This document shows, piece by piece, positions 1-6,176 of a DNA stretch of 7,503 nt. The position numbers and the translations under genes were made by a program. The notes below the pieces were generated by a model. It ran no database searches and was not told where the DNA came from. It saw only the letters and a list, made by a program, of their open reading frames with translations. Within the stretch, counting starts at the first letter, position 1, and the number at the start of each line of letters is the position of its first letter. Source of the DNA: Falsiroseomonas sp035644895 (GTDB taxonomy: Bacteria > Pseudomonadota > Alphaproteobacteria > Acetobacterales > Acetobacteraceae); NCBI GenBank assembly GCA_035644895.1, contig DASQNQ010000118.1:1-7503 (forward strand). Direction: 5' to 3'.

Positions 1-1469
1 TGGGCGGCGGCACGGGCCGACTCGGCCTCGGTCAGGCCAGCCTCGCGCCCGGCCAGCGCCTCCGCCGTGGCGGTGATCGCGGCCTCCGCGGCCTCCAGCG
101 TCTCCGGTGCGACGCGCGCCGCCTCGGCCGCCTCGCGCTCCGCGTCCAGTCGCGCCTGCCCCTCGCGGAGGCGGGCGGCGCGGGCCACCGCGGCCTCGTG
201 CTCGGCCGACAGCGCCTCGGTCCGCGCCGCGGCCTCGGCGGCGGCCTCCGTCGCGCGCTCGGCGGCGCGTCCGGCCTCGGCCACGGCTGCGATGGCGGCG
301 GCCTCGGCGGCCTCCGCCTCCGCGCTCCGCCCCGGCAGCGCGGCCTGGGCCGCCTGCAGCGCCGCCATCTCCTCCGCGAGCCGCGCGGCGGCGGCCTCGG
401 CATCGGCCATCGCACGGGCCGCGTGGTCGAGGTCGCGCAGCAGCGTCTCCCGCCGGCGCGACGCGGCATCGAGCGCCGAGCGCGCCCGCGCCTCCTCCGC
501 CGCCACCGTCTCGGCCTCCACGCGGCGGCGTTCCAGCGCGGTGCGCGCCAGGGCCTCGGCCTCGCGGGGGGCGGGCAGGTCGCGCTCCGACTCGAAGGCG
601 CGGATGGTCGCGGCCTCGGCTGCCGCCTCCGCCGTGCCGGTCGCGCGCCGCGCCTCGAACAGGGCCTGCCGCGCGGCCGACAACGTGGCCTGCGCGCGGG
701 CGCGCAGGATCGCGAGCCACTCCGTCTCCGCCCCGCGCACGAGCCCCGAGATGTTGCGGTAGCGCGCGGCCTGCCGCGCCTGGCGCTGCAGCCCGCCGCG
801 CTGCGTGTCGAGCTGCCCGAGCAGGTCCTCGGCGCGGCCGAGATTCGCCTCCGTCTGGCGCAGCTTCAGCTCCGCCTCGTGGCGCCGGGCGCGCAGGCCG
901 GCGATGCCCGCCGCCTCCTCCAGCACCATGCGCCGTTCCTCGGGCTTGGCCTGGATGAGGGAGGAGACGCGCCCCTGGCTGACCATGGCGGAGGAGCGTG
1001 CGCCCGAGCCGATGTCGGCGAACATGGTCTGCACGTCGCGCGCCCGCAGCTCGCGCCCGTTCACGCGGAAGGAGCTGCCCTCGCCGCGCGCGATGCGGCG
1101 GACGATCTCGAGGTCCTCGGCCTCGGCGTTCGGCGGGGGCGCGAGGCCGGCGGCCTCCTCCAGCACCAGGCTGACCTCCGCGAGGTTGCGCGAGGGGCGC
1201 GTCGCGGTGCCGGCGAAGATGACGTCGTCCATCTCCCCGCCGCGGAGCGACTTCGCGGAAGTCTCGCCCATCGCCCAGCGCAGCGCCTCGACGACGTTCG
1301 ACTTGCCGCAGCCATTGGGGCCGACGATGCCCGTGAGCCCCGGCAGCACCTCGACCACCGTGGCCTCGGCGAAGCTCTTGAAGCCCGCGATGCGCAGCCG
1401 CGTGAGCCGCGCGCGGCGCGCCGCCTCGTCCTGCGCGGCGCTCCGCGCCGGATCCGCGGCTTCCTCCAT
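1..1469 (-). CDS. smc: Chromosome segregation ATPase SMC, N-terminal part (cut by left edge)
   Basis: Encodes the N-terminal head and first coiled-coil arm of the condensin SMC, which dimerises and, with ScpA/ScpB, extrudes and organises chromosomal DNA. About 489 codons are visible. After a charged ~22-residue N-terminal tail comes LRIAGFKSF. The Walker A motif GPNGCGKS is at residues ~50-57, followed by EALRWAMGE, the SLRGG arginine segment (~75-79) and the Q-loop region SQGRVSSLIQAKPEERR (~164-180), then EEAAGIAGLRARR leading into the arm. From ~195 onward the sequence is an Ala/Glu/Arg-rich coiled coil. The hinge, C-terminal arm, signature motif and Walker B lie off the window. The ATG at 1469 lies 2 bp after the dsbA-like stop (TGA GG ATG), so translational coupling is likely. 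The N-tail is longer than in most SMCs and no better start is visible. The family call is near certain. Confidence 0.97.
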   Translation of the reverse strand, partial: MEEAADPARSAAQDEAARRARLTRLRIAGFKSFAEATVVEVLPGLTGIVGPNGCGKSNVVEALRWAMGETSAKSLRGGEMDDVIFAGTATRPSRNLAEVSLVLEEAAGLAPPPNAEAEDLEIVRRIARGEGSSFRVNGRELRARDVQTMFADIGSGARSSAMVSQGRVSSLIQAKPEERRMVLEEAAGIAGLRARRHEAELKLRQTEANLGRAEDLLGQLDTQRGGLQRQARQAARYRNISGLVRGAETEWLAILRARAQATLSAARQALFEARRATGTAEAAAEAATIRAFESERDLPAPREAEALARTALERRRVEAETVAAEEARARSALDAASRRRETLLRDLDHAARAMADAEAAAARLAEEMAALQAAQAALPGRSAEAEAAEAAAIAAVAEAGRAAERATEAAAEAAARTEALSAEHEAAVARAARLREGQARLDAEREAAEAARVAPETLEAAEAAITATAEALAGREAGLTEAESARAAA

Positions 1470-1471
1470 CC

Positions 1472-2068
1472 TCAGCGCGTCTCGGCCACCAGCGAGGCGA
1501 AGCGGTCGAAGGGGATGTTGCCGGGCACGGTGCGGTTGCCGAAGACGAAGGTCGGCGTGGAGTTCACGTTGTGCTGGCGCTGGCCCTCCAGCCGCATCTC
1601 CAGGATCGCGCGCTGCAGGGCCTGGTCGGCGACGGCCGCGTCGAAGGCTGCGCGCGGCATGCCGGCCAGCGCCGCCATGCGGGCCAGCTCCTCCCGCGGG
1701 TTCTGGCTGAAGGCCCAGCGCTCCTGCGTCTGGAACAGGGTGCCGATGAAGGGCTCGTAGCGCTCCGGCGGCAGGGACCGCGCGACGGCGGCGGCGGTCA
1801 GCGCCACCTGGTCGAGCGGGAAGTCGCGGAACACCAGCCGCGCGCGGCCGGGCTCGATCAGCTCCCGTTTCACCTGGGGCAGCGTGTCGCGGTGGAAGTT
1901 CGCGCAGTGGCCGCATGTAAGGGAAAAATACTCGATCACCGTCACCGCCGCGTCCGGTTGCCCGGCGGCGCGCTCGGTCAGGCGCGGGTCGGCCGTCTGG
2001 GCCAGCGCGGGCGCGCCTAGCGCAAGGGCCGGGGCGGCGAGGAGGAGGGTGCGGCGGGCGGTGGTCAT
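1472..2068 (-). CDS. Periplasmic DsbA-family thiol:disulfide protein (thioredoxin fold)
   Basis: A 198-residue exported thioredoxin-fold protein. A signal peptide is evident: basic MTTARR, a hydrophobic Leu/Ala core, and a likely cleavage after ALA or ALAQ (~23-24). The mature part has FSLTCGHC with the redox pair C52-G-H-C55, a helical insertion (~85-165), and the cis-proline loop NSTPTFVFG with Pro172, the usual order in DsbA/BdbD proteins. Such proteins oxidise or isomerise disulfides of secreted proteins. CGHC is one residue from the classical DsbA CPHC and is common in alphaproteobacterial DsbA-like proteins; whether this one is the main oxidase cannot be told, and no DsbB partner is in the window. 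The ATG at 2068 has a GAGG ribosome site (2077-2080) 8 nt upstream. It sits 28 bp after dciA and 2 bp before smc, so the three genes look like one transcript. Placement next to smc is conserved by my recollection but functionally unexplained. Confidence 0.93.
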   Translation of the reverse strand: MTTARRTLLLAAPALALGAPALAQTADPRLTERAAGQPDAAVTVIEYFSLTCGHCANFHRDTLPQVKRELIEPGRARLVFRDFPLDQVALTAAAVARSLPPERYEPFIGTLFQTQERWAFSQNPREELARMAALAGMPRAAFDAAVADQALQRAILEMRLEGQRQHNVNSTPTFVFGNRTVPGNIPFDRFASLVAETR

Positions 2069-2096
2069 GCGGAAAGCCTCGGAGGGGTCAAGCCGT

Positions 2097-2558
2097 TCAG
2101 CGGCCTCGATAGACGCCGCGGGCCAGTCTTTCCAGGGCCTCTCGCAGCTCCCCCGGCGGAAGATCGGCCAGCCGCGCCTGCACCCCCTCCGGCAGCGGGG
2201 CGGGCTTCGGCGCGGCGCGGGGGGGCGCGGCGCCGGGCGGCGCGGCCTGGACGAAGCGCAGCCGCTCGACCAGGACGCGACCGAGATGGGCGTTGATCCG
2301 CGCCGTCAGTTCGGGTGCCAGGTGCTGCAGTTCCATCGCCACGGGGCCCGAGCAGGCGAGCGTCAGGGTGCCGGCCGAGAGGCGTAGGGGCTGCGTCACC
2401 GCGGCCAGCGCCGGTCCCACCACCGCGGGCCAGTCCGCCATCAGCATCGCGCCCGCCGGGCTGCGCTTGCGGAAGGCGGGGCGCGTCAGGCGCGGCACGA
2501 GCTCCGAGACGGCGCGGGGCCCTCCCCAGAAGCGCTTGTCGTCCCCACTCTCCGCCAC
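2097..2558 (-). CDS. dciA: DciA-like DUF721 protein, probable replicative helicase loader
   Basis: A 153-residue protein of the DUF721/DciA family. DciA is known as the ancestral loader/operator of the DnaB replicative helicase in bacteria lacking phage-derived DnaC or DnaI. The recognisable core is WPAVVGPALA (43-52), then beta-strand segments PLRLSAGTLTLACSGPVAMEL (~57-77) and LAPELTARINAHLG (~80-93), the KH-like fold typical of the family. A Pro/Ala-rich linker (~105-124) follows and then a C-terminal amphipathic helix (~128-148). The start is GTG at 2558 (no ATG fits) with a strong purine ribosome site, GGGAGAGGGGG, at 2575-2565, 6 nt upstream and inside the 5' end of mutY. The start lies 2 bp from the divergent mutY GTG, so its promoter must be within mutY coding sequence. 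It is the first gene of a probable dciA-dsbA-smc operon. The family assignment is firm; the loader role here is inferred from the family. Confidence 0.85.
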   Translation of the reverse strand: MAESGDDKRFWGGPRAVSELVPRLTRPAFRKRSPAGAMLMADWPAVVGPALAAVTQPLRLSAGTLTLACSGPVAMELQHLAPELTARINAHLGRVLVERLRFVQAAPPGAAPPRAAPKPAPLPEGVQARLADLPPGELREALERLARGVYRGR

Positions 2559-2563
2559 GCGTG
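2556..2563. promoter_or_regulatory. 8-bp palindrome holding both divergent GTG start codons
   Basis: The sequence CACGCGTG is a perfect palindrome. Its left half, read on the minus strand, is the dciA GTG start; its right half is the mutY GTG start; only GC lies between. There is thus no intergenic space, and each gene's promoter and leader must lie in the other's coding region. This is seen directly; any regulatory consequence (mutual interference, leaderless mutY mRNA) is inference. Confidence 0.6.
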
Positions 2564-3610
2564 ACCCCCTCTCCCGCCGAGCTTCTCGCCTGGTACGACC
2601 GCCACCGCCGGCACCTGCCCTGGCGGGGTGGCACCGAAGGCCTGCCCGATCCTTACCGCGTCTGGCTGTCCGAGGTCATGCTCCAGCAGACGACGGTCGC
2701 CGCGGTCGGGCCACGCTACGAGCGATTCCTTCGCCGCTTTCCCGATGCAGGAGCGCTGGCCGCCGCACCCTGGGAGGCGGTGGCGGAGGAGTGGGCGGGC
2801 CTCGGCTACTATGCCCGCGCGCGGAACCTGCATGCGGGGGCGAAGGCGATCGTCGAGGCGGGCGGCTTCCCGCGGGATGCCGCGGGGCTGCGCGCCATCC
2901 CTGGCATCGGCCCCTACACGGCCGCGGCCGTCGCCGCCATCGCCTTCGGCGAGCCGGTCGTGCCCCTCGACGGCAACGTGGAGCGCGTGACGGCGCGCGT
3001 CTTCGCGGTGGAGGAGCCGCTGCCCGGCGCGCGGCGGCGGCTTGCGACGCTGGCGCAGGGCTGGATGGAGGACGAGGCGGCCCGGGCGCGGCCGGGGGAC
3101 TTCGCGCAGGCGCTGTTCGACCTGGGCGCCACCATCTGCACGCCGCGCCGGCCCGCCTGCGCCCTCTGCCCCTGGCGCGGGGGCTGCGCCGCGCAGAGGG
3201 CCGGCGTCCAGGAGGCGCTGCCGCGCAAGGCGCCGAAGCGCGAGAGGCCGCACCGCCAGGGCGTCCACTTCCTGGCCGAGGACCCCGCGGGCCGCCTCCT
3301 GGTCCGCCGCCGCCCGCCGGAGGGGCTGCTGGGCGGCATGCTGGAGCTGCCCGGCACGCCCTGGCGCGCGGAACCCTGGCCTGAGGCGGAGGCCCTAGCC
3401 CACGCGCCCCTGCCCGGCCTTCACTGGACGCGGGTGCCGGGTGACGCCCGGCACGGCTTCACCCATTTCGACCTCTCCATGGGCCTGCTGCGCGCCGCGG
3501 CCTCGGGGCCGGCGCCGGAGGGCTGCGCCTGGATGGAGCCCGCCGCCGCCCGCGCCGCCATGCCGACCGCGATGCGCCGGCTGCTGGACCTTGTCTTAAC
3601 CTCAGGTTGA
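2561..3610 (+). CDS. mutY: Adenine DNA glycosylase MutY
   Basis: Removes adenine mispaired with 8-oxoguanine, preventing G:C to T:A change. It has 349 residues, the normal family length. The catalytic domain shows LPWRGG (19-24), SEVMLQQT with the catalytic Glu38, the helix-hairpin-helix IPGIGPYTAAAVAAIAFG (113-130) and PLDGNVERV with catalytic Asp137. The 4Fe-4S loop is C193-X6-C200-X2-C203-X5-C209. The C-terminal NUDIX-like 8-oxoG recognition domain (~230-345) includes the HGFTHF motif at 298-303. The start is GTG at 2561, where homology begins; the frame stays open upstream through dciA but has no other plausible start. No Shine-Dalgarno is visible upstream (the preceding bases are C-rich), so initiation may be leaderless or weak. 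It is the first gene of the plus-strand run, divergent from dciA. Confidence 0.96.
   Translation: MTPSPAELLAWYDRHRRHLPWRGGTEGLPDPYRVWLSEVMLQQTTVAAVGPRYERFLRRFPDAGALAAAPWEAVAEEWAGLGYYARARNLHAGAKAIVEAGGFPRDAAGLRAIPGIGPYTAAAVAAIAFGEPVVPLDGNVERVTARVFAVEEPLPGARRRLATLAQGWMEDEAARARPGDFAQALFDLGATICTPRRPACALCPWRGGCAAQRAGVQEALPRKAPKRERPHRQGVHFLAEDPAGRLLVRRRPPEGLLGGMLELPGTPWRAEPWPEAEALAHAPLPGLHWTRVPGDARHGFTHFDLSMGLLRAAASGPAPEGCAWMEPAAARAAMPTAMRRLLDLVLTSG
2565..2575 (-). promoter_or_regulatory. Ribosome binding site of dciA, embedded in mutY
   Basis: On the minus strand GGGAGAGGGGG lies 6 nt before the dciA GTG. It supports the GTG at 2558 as the true start and overlaps mutY codons 2-5. mutY has no comparable site on its own side. 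Confidence 0.55.
3596..3610 (+). promoter_or_regulatory. CtrA-like box (TTAA-N7-TTGA) at the mutY stop codon
   Basis: TTAA (3596-3599), seven bases, then TTGA (3607-3610) matches the alphaproteobacterial CtrA consensus TTAA-N7-TTAA at 7 of 8 positions. It is the only TTAA I found in the window. Within it, AACCT-C-AGGTT (3598-3608) is also an exact 11-bp inverted repeat. It overlaps the mutY stop and lies 52 bp before the M48 start, in a position to overlap a -35 element. CtrA binding is inference; chance occurrence of one near-match cannot be excluded. Confidence 0.35.
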
Positions 3611-3635
3611 TAAACAGCGCTCCACATGGTTGATT
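3607..3635 (+). promoter_or_regulatory. Candidate promoter for the M48 lipoprotein gene
   Basis: A -35-like TTGATA (3607-3612, 5 of 6 to TTGACA) is followed after 17 bp by a poor -10-like TTGATT (3630-3635, 3 of 6). Transcription would begin near 3642, leaving a short leader that contains the strong ribosome site at 3650-3656. It lies in the only non-coding gap of the mutY-M48-bioY run. The -10 is weak, so this is a suggestion only; the genes could instead be read from mutY. Confidence 0.3.
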
Positions 3636-3661
3636 GCCCCCTTGCCCGTGGGGGAGCGCAC

Positions 3662-4432
3662 ATGCCTGGACGCCGCCTGTTCTGCCTCGGCGGCGCGGCC
3701 GCGCTTTGCGGCTGCGCGCTGGTGGATGACGAGCACGCGGCGGGGCGTGAGGCGGCGGAGGCCGAGATCGGGCGCCTGCCGCCCCCGCCGCGCCGCGCCA
3801 TCTCGGGCCATGAGGCGGTTGCCGCGCTACGCCGGATCTCCTCCCGGCTGGAGGGGCCGGCGCGGACCGTCTGCACCGAGATCGGCGCGGCGGTCTGCGA
3901 CTGGCACGTCGAGGGCTCGCGCGACAGGCAGGCGAACGCCTTCGCCACGGGTGGCGGGCGCATCGTGGTGCATCGCGGCGTGATCGAGGCCGCGCGCAAC
4001 GACGAGGAGGTGGCCTTCGTCGTGGCGCACGAGATGGCGCACCAGGCGGCGAACCACGTGGCCGAGGCGCGGCAGTACCGGCAGGTGGGCGCGGCCGCCG
4101 GCGCGATGGCGCTCGGCGTGCTCGGGCTGGCGGGCGTGGCTGCGGGGCTGCCGCCCTCCTTCGCCGTGCGCAACCTGGAGACGGGCGCGGCACTCGGCGC
4201 GCGCATCGGGCGGATCGCCTTCAGCCAGGAGCAGGAACGGGAGGCGGACTACCTTGCCGCGTTGATCCTGCACCGGGCGGGCTACGACCTCGGCCTCGCG
4301 CGCGGGTTCCTGGTCACCATGGGCCGGATCTCGTCGCGGACGGAGACGGCGCTGTTCGACACCCACCCGGCAGGGCCGGAGCGGCTGGCCGCCTTCGACG
4401 AGACGGTGCTGCGGATCCGGGGGATCGGGTAG
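3662..4432 (+). CDS. M48-family zinc metalloprotease, predicted lipoprotein
   Basis: A 256-residue envelope protease resembling the LoiP/BepA/Oma1-like branch of peptidase family M48. The N-terminus MPGRRLF, a short hydrophobic stretch and the lipobox-like LCGC suggest lipidation at Cys18 (Cys at -2 is an imperfect lipobox). The zinc site is H123-E-M-A-H127, with the third ligand Glu192 in EREAD (ExxxD, 192-196). THPAGPERL (~234-242) matches the conserved THP segment near the C-terminus of this group. A hydrophobic Gly/Ala stretch (~143-164) lies between. Proteases of this type degrade or help assemble outer-membrane proteins in the periplasm. The start at 3662 has an excellent GGGGGAG site (3650-3656) 5 nt upstream and puts the signal at residue 1. 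An ATG 36 bp earlier (3626) has no ribosome site and is rejected. The gene follows mutY by 51 bp and precedes bioY by 22 bp. No TPR domain is present, unlike full-length BepA. Confidence 0.9.
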   Translation: MPGRRLFCLGGAAALCGCALVDDEHAAGREAAEAEIGRLPPPPRRAISGHEAVAALRRISSRLEGPARTVCTEIGAAVCDWHVEGSRDRQANAFATGGGRIVVHRGVIEAARNDEEVAFVVAHEMAHQAANHVAEARQYRQVGAAAGAMALGVLGLAGVAAGLPPSFAVRNLETGAALGARIGRIAFSQEQEREADYLAALILHRAGYDLGLARGFLVTMGRISSRTETALFDTHPAGPERLAAFDETVLRIRGIG

Positions 4433-4454
4433 GCTGGACAGGGCGGGGGCGGCC

Positions 4455-5015
4455 ATGCGAGGCCGCGCCTGGAACGCCTCGACAGGAACGCCCGCCTTGG
4501 CCCTCGCCCTTCCCGCCTCCCGCCCCGCCCTTCGTTTCGCGGGGATCGCCCTGCTCGGCTCCTGGGCGCTCGCCGCCTCGGCGCAGATCGCCCTGCCGAT
4601 GTGGCCGGTGCCGGCGACGCTGCAGAGCCTGGTCGTGCTGCTGCTCGGCGCGCTGGGCGGGCCGGCAATGGGCGTGGCCTCCGTCGCCGCCTACCTCGCG
4701 CAGGGGGCGGCGGGCCTGCCCTTCTTCGCGAACGGCGCGGGCGGGCTGGCGCCGCTGGCCGGGCCGACCGCGGGGTACCTTCTGGGCTTCCTGGCGGCGG
4801 CCTGGCTGGCCGGCCATGCGCGGGGCGGCGCGGTGCGCCAGGCGGCCGTGCTCCTGGCGGCGCATCTACTGCTCTTCGTACCGGGCGTGCTGTGGCTGGC
4901 CGGCTTCGTGGGGCTGGACCGGGCGCTCTGGGCCGGGTTCGTCCTGTTCGTCCCGGGCACGCTGGTCAAGACGGCGCTGGCCTTCGCGGCGCTGAGGGCG
5001 CTCGGCCGGCAATGA
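4455..5015 (+). CDS. bioY: Biotin transporter substrate-binding subunit BioY
   Basis: A 186-residue polytopic membrane protein, the S-component that binds and imports biotin. It is nearly all hydrophobic with about six membrane segments. Family landmarks are PVPATLQSLVVLLLG (~51-65), GLPFFANG (~87-94), GGLAPLAGPTAGYLLGF (~96-112) and a C-terminal FVPGTLVKTALAF (~165-177). The ATG at 4455 is preceded by a G-rich stretch usable as ribosome site. The first ~25 residues are polar and not clearly conserved, so a slightly later start is possible. It is 22 bp after the M48 gene and probably co-transcribed. No energising BioM/BioN or EcfA/T genes are in the window, so it may act alone, as some BioYs do, or share a housekeeping module elsewhere. 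No biotin-synthesis gene or recognisable BioR/BirA operator is seen nearby. Confidence 0.92.
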   Translation: MRGRAWNASTGTPALALALPASRPALRFAGIALLGSWALAASAQIALPMWPVPATLQSLVVLLLGALGGPAMGVASVAAYLAQGAAGLPFFANGAGGLAPLAGPTAGYLLGFLAAAWLAGHARGGAVRQAAVLLAAHLLLFVPGVLWLAGFVGLDRALWAGFVLFVPGTLVKTALAFAALRALGRQ

Positions 5016-5018
5016 GGC

Positions 5019-5037
5019 GGGCGGCGATCAGCCGCCC
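5019..5037. terminator. GC hairpin between convergent bioY and ccrM
   Basis: GGGCGGC (5019-5025) and GCCGCCC (5031-5037) form a perfect 7-bp stem around the 5-base loop GATCA. The loop contains the ccrM stop codon (minus strand, 5030-5028), and the bioY stop ends at 5015. The position suits a bidirectional terminator or mRNA end barrier, but there is no T-run on either side, so intrinsic termination is uncertain. Confidence 0.45.
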
Positions 5038-6116
5038 TGGCGCGCGACCTCCTGGCGCAGCTCGTCGATCAGCCGCAGGCGCCCGTCCCGCGCCACGACA
5101 TGCCAGAAGGTCCAGCCGTTGCAGGAGGGCGCGGCCTGCAGCTCCGCGCCGACCTTGTGGATCGAGCCGGTGGCGTCGCCGCAGCGCAGCGTGCCGTCCG
5201 CGCCCACCTGCGCCCGCCAGCGGCGGTTGCGGTCCGTGAGGTAGGAGCCGGGCGGGACGATCCCGCGCTCGACCAGCACGCCGAAGGCGATGCGCGGCTG
5301 CTCCCGCCGCGAGGGCAGGGCGAGCGCCGCGGCCTCGGCCAGCGGCTCGACCGAGGCGATGCGGGCGCGCGCGGCCTCGGCATAGCCCTCATCGCGCTCG
5401 ATCCCGATGAAGCGCCGCCCGAGGCGCTTGGCGACCGCGGCCGTCGTGCCGGTGCCGAGGAAGGGATCCAGCACGACCTCGCCCGGCCCGGTGCAGGCGA
5501 GGATCACGCGGTGCAGCAGCGCCTCCGGCTTCTGGGTCGGGTGCAGCTTGGCGCCGTCCCCGCCCCGCAGGCGCTCGGCGCCGGTGCAGAGCGGGATGAA
5601 CCAGTCGCTCCGCATCTGCACGTCCTCGTTCAGCGCCTTCATCGCCGCATAGTTGAACCGGTAGCGGGATTCCGGGCCGCGTGCCGCCCAGATCAGTGTC
5701 TCATGCGCGTTGGTGAAGCGCCGGCCTCGGAAGTTCGGCATCGGGTTCGCCTTGCGCCAGATGACGTCGTTCAGGATCCAGAACTTCAGGTCCTGCAGCG
5801 CGGCGCCGAGCCGGAACACGTTGTGGTAGGCGCCTATCACCCAGACGGTGCCGTCCTTGCGGAGCACGCGGCGGCACTCGGCCAGCCATTCCCGGGTGAA
5901 GGCGTCGTAGGCGGCGAGGTCGTCGAACCGGTCCCAGGCCTCGTCCACCCCGTCCACGATGCTGTCATCGGGGCGGCGCAGCTCGCCCCTCAACTGGAGG
6001 TTATAGGGCGGGTCGGCGAACACCGCGTGGACCGAAGCGGGGGGCAGCCGGCGCAGCAGGTCGAGGCAGTCGCCGACCAGCACCTGGTCGAGCGGCAGGT
6101 CGATGCCCGTGCCCAT
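5028..6116 (-). CDS. ccrM: Cell-cycle DNA adenine methyltransferase CcrM (GANTC)
   Basis: An N6-adenine methyltransferase of the beta group; homologues methylate GANTC and, with GcrA and CtrA, link transcription to the cell cycle. It has 362 residues, close to the 358 of Caulobacter CcrM. The catalytic motif DPPYNLQL is at 35-42 and precedes the AdoMet motif DPFLGTGTT (217-225), the beta-group order. Between lie VWVIGAYHNVFR (91-102), FWILNDVIWRKANPMPNF (112-129), NAHETLIWA (136-144), QMRSDW, and HPTQKPEALL (192-201). The C-terminal RAMA-type domain (~272-358) ends with SIHKVG and SCNGWTFWHV (331-340), a region CcrM needs for DNA recognition. I chose the ATG at 6116, where CcrM homology begins; an in-frame TTG at 6152 would add 12 repetitive residues without a well-placed ribosome site. 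It lies 60 bp downstream of rnhB and converges with bioY. No restriction gene is adjacent, so this is a solitary regulatory methylase. Confidence 0.96.
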   Translation of the reverse strand: MGTGIDLPLDQVLVGDCLDLLRRLPPASVHAVFADPPYNLQLRGELRRPDDSIVDGVDEAWDRFDDLAAYDAFTREWLAECRRVLRKDGTVWVIGAYHNVFRLGAALQDLKFWILNDVIWRKANPMPNFRGRRFTNAHETLIWAARGPESRYRFNYAAMKALNEDVQMRSDWFIPLCTGAERLRGGDGAKLHPTQKPEALLHRVILACTGPGEVVLDPFLGTGTTAAVAKRLGRRFIGIERDEGYAEAARARIASVEPLAEAAALALPSRREQPRIAFGVLVERGIVPPGSYLTDRNRRWRAQVGADGTLRCGDATGSIHKVGAELQAAPSCNGWTFWHVVARDGRLRLIDELRQEVARQGG

Positions 6117-6117
6117 G

Positions 6118-6140
6118 CCCCCTGCGAAACCCCCTGCGAA
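6118..6140 (-). repeat. Tandem 11-bp repeat in the ccrM leader
   Basis: CCCCCTGCGAA occurs at 6118-6128 and again at 6130-6140 on the plus strand, one base apart. Read on the ccrM strand each copy gives TTCGCAGGGGG, so two purine blocks lie 1 and 13 nt before the ATG; neither is at the ideal distance. The repeat looks like a small duplication, and it accounts for the FAGGFAGG residues produced if translation is taken from the TTG at 6152. Confidence 0.6.
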
Positions 6141-6142
6141 TC
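6138..6142. promoter_or_regulatory. GANTC (CcrM target) site in the ccrM leader
   Basis: GAATC on plus (GATTC on minus) lies 22-26 bp before the ccrM ATG, at the edge of the tandem repeat. Caulobacter ccrM has GANTC sites in its leader that feed back on its expression, so an autoregulatory role is plausible. It is the only one of seven GANTC sites in the window that lies between genes; the other six are inside coding regions. Confidence 0.4.
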
Positions 6143-6176
6143 GGCGGCCCAAGATGGGGGCGGCTGCTCCGCAACG

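Noticed and set aside
60..480. Repetitive-looking GCC/GGC/CTC-rich stretch as a possible DNA repeat
   Set aside because: It is the codon pattern of the Ala/Glu/Arg-rich SMC coiled coil; no unit repeats exactly.
198..1760. Very long plus-strand open frame (520 codons), and others at 67-762, 107-958 and 805-1710
   Set aside because: Antisense to smc and the dsbA-like gene, whose minus-strand frames carry clear conserved motifs. The plus frames are Arg/Ala/Ser-rich with no family features, as expected for the opposite strand of GC-rich coding DNA.
2315..2560. N-terminal extension of mutY through dciA
   Set aside because: The extra 82 residues are Pro/Arg/Ala-rich antisense of dciA, and MutY homology begins right after the GTG at 2561.
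3421..4206. Minus-strand open frames at 3421-4206, 3459-4193 and 3827-4456
   Set aside because: Shadows of the M48 protease gene, which has HEMAH, EREAD and a strong ribosome site on the plus strand.
5028..6116. Restriction-modification system
   Set aside because: The methylase is a full CcrM orthologue by motifs and C-terminal domain, and no nuclease gene is adjacent (neighbours are rnhB and bioY).
6117..6152. ccrM start at the upstream TTG (12 extra residues)
   Set aside because: The extension is produced by the tandem repeat and has no counterpart in CcrM; a TTG start with no good ribosome site is less likely than the ATG at 6116.
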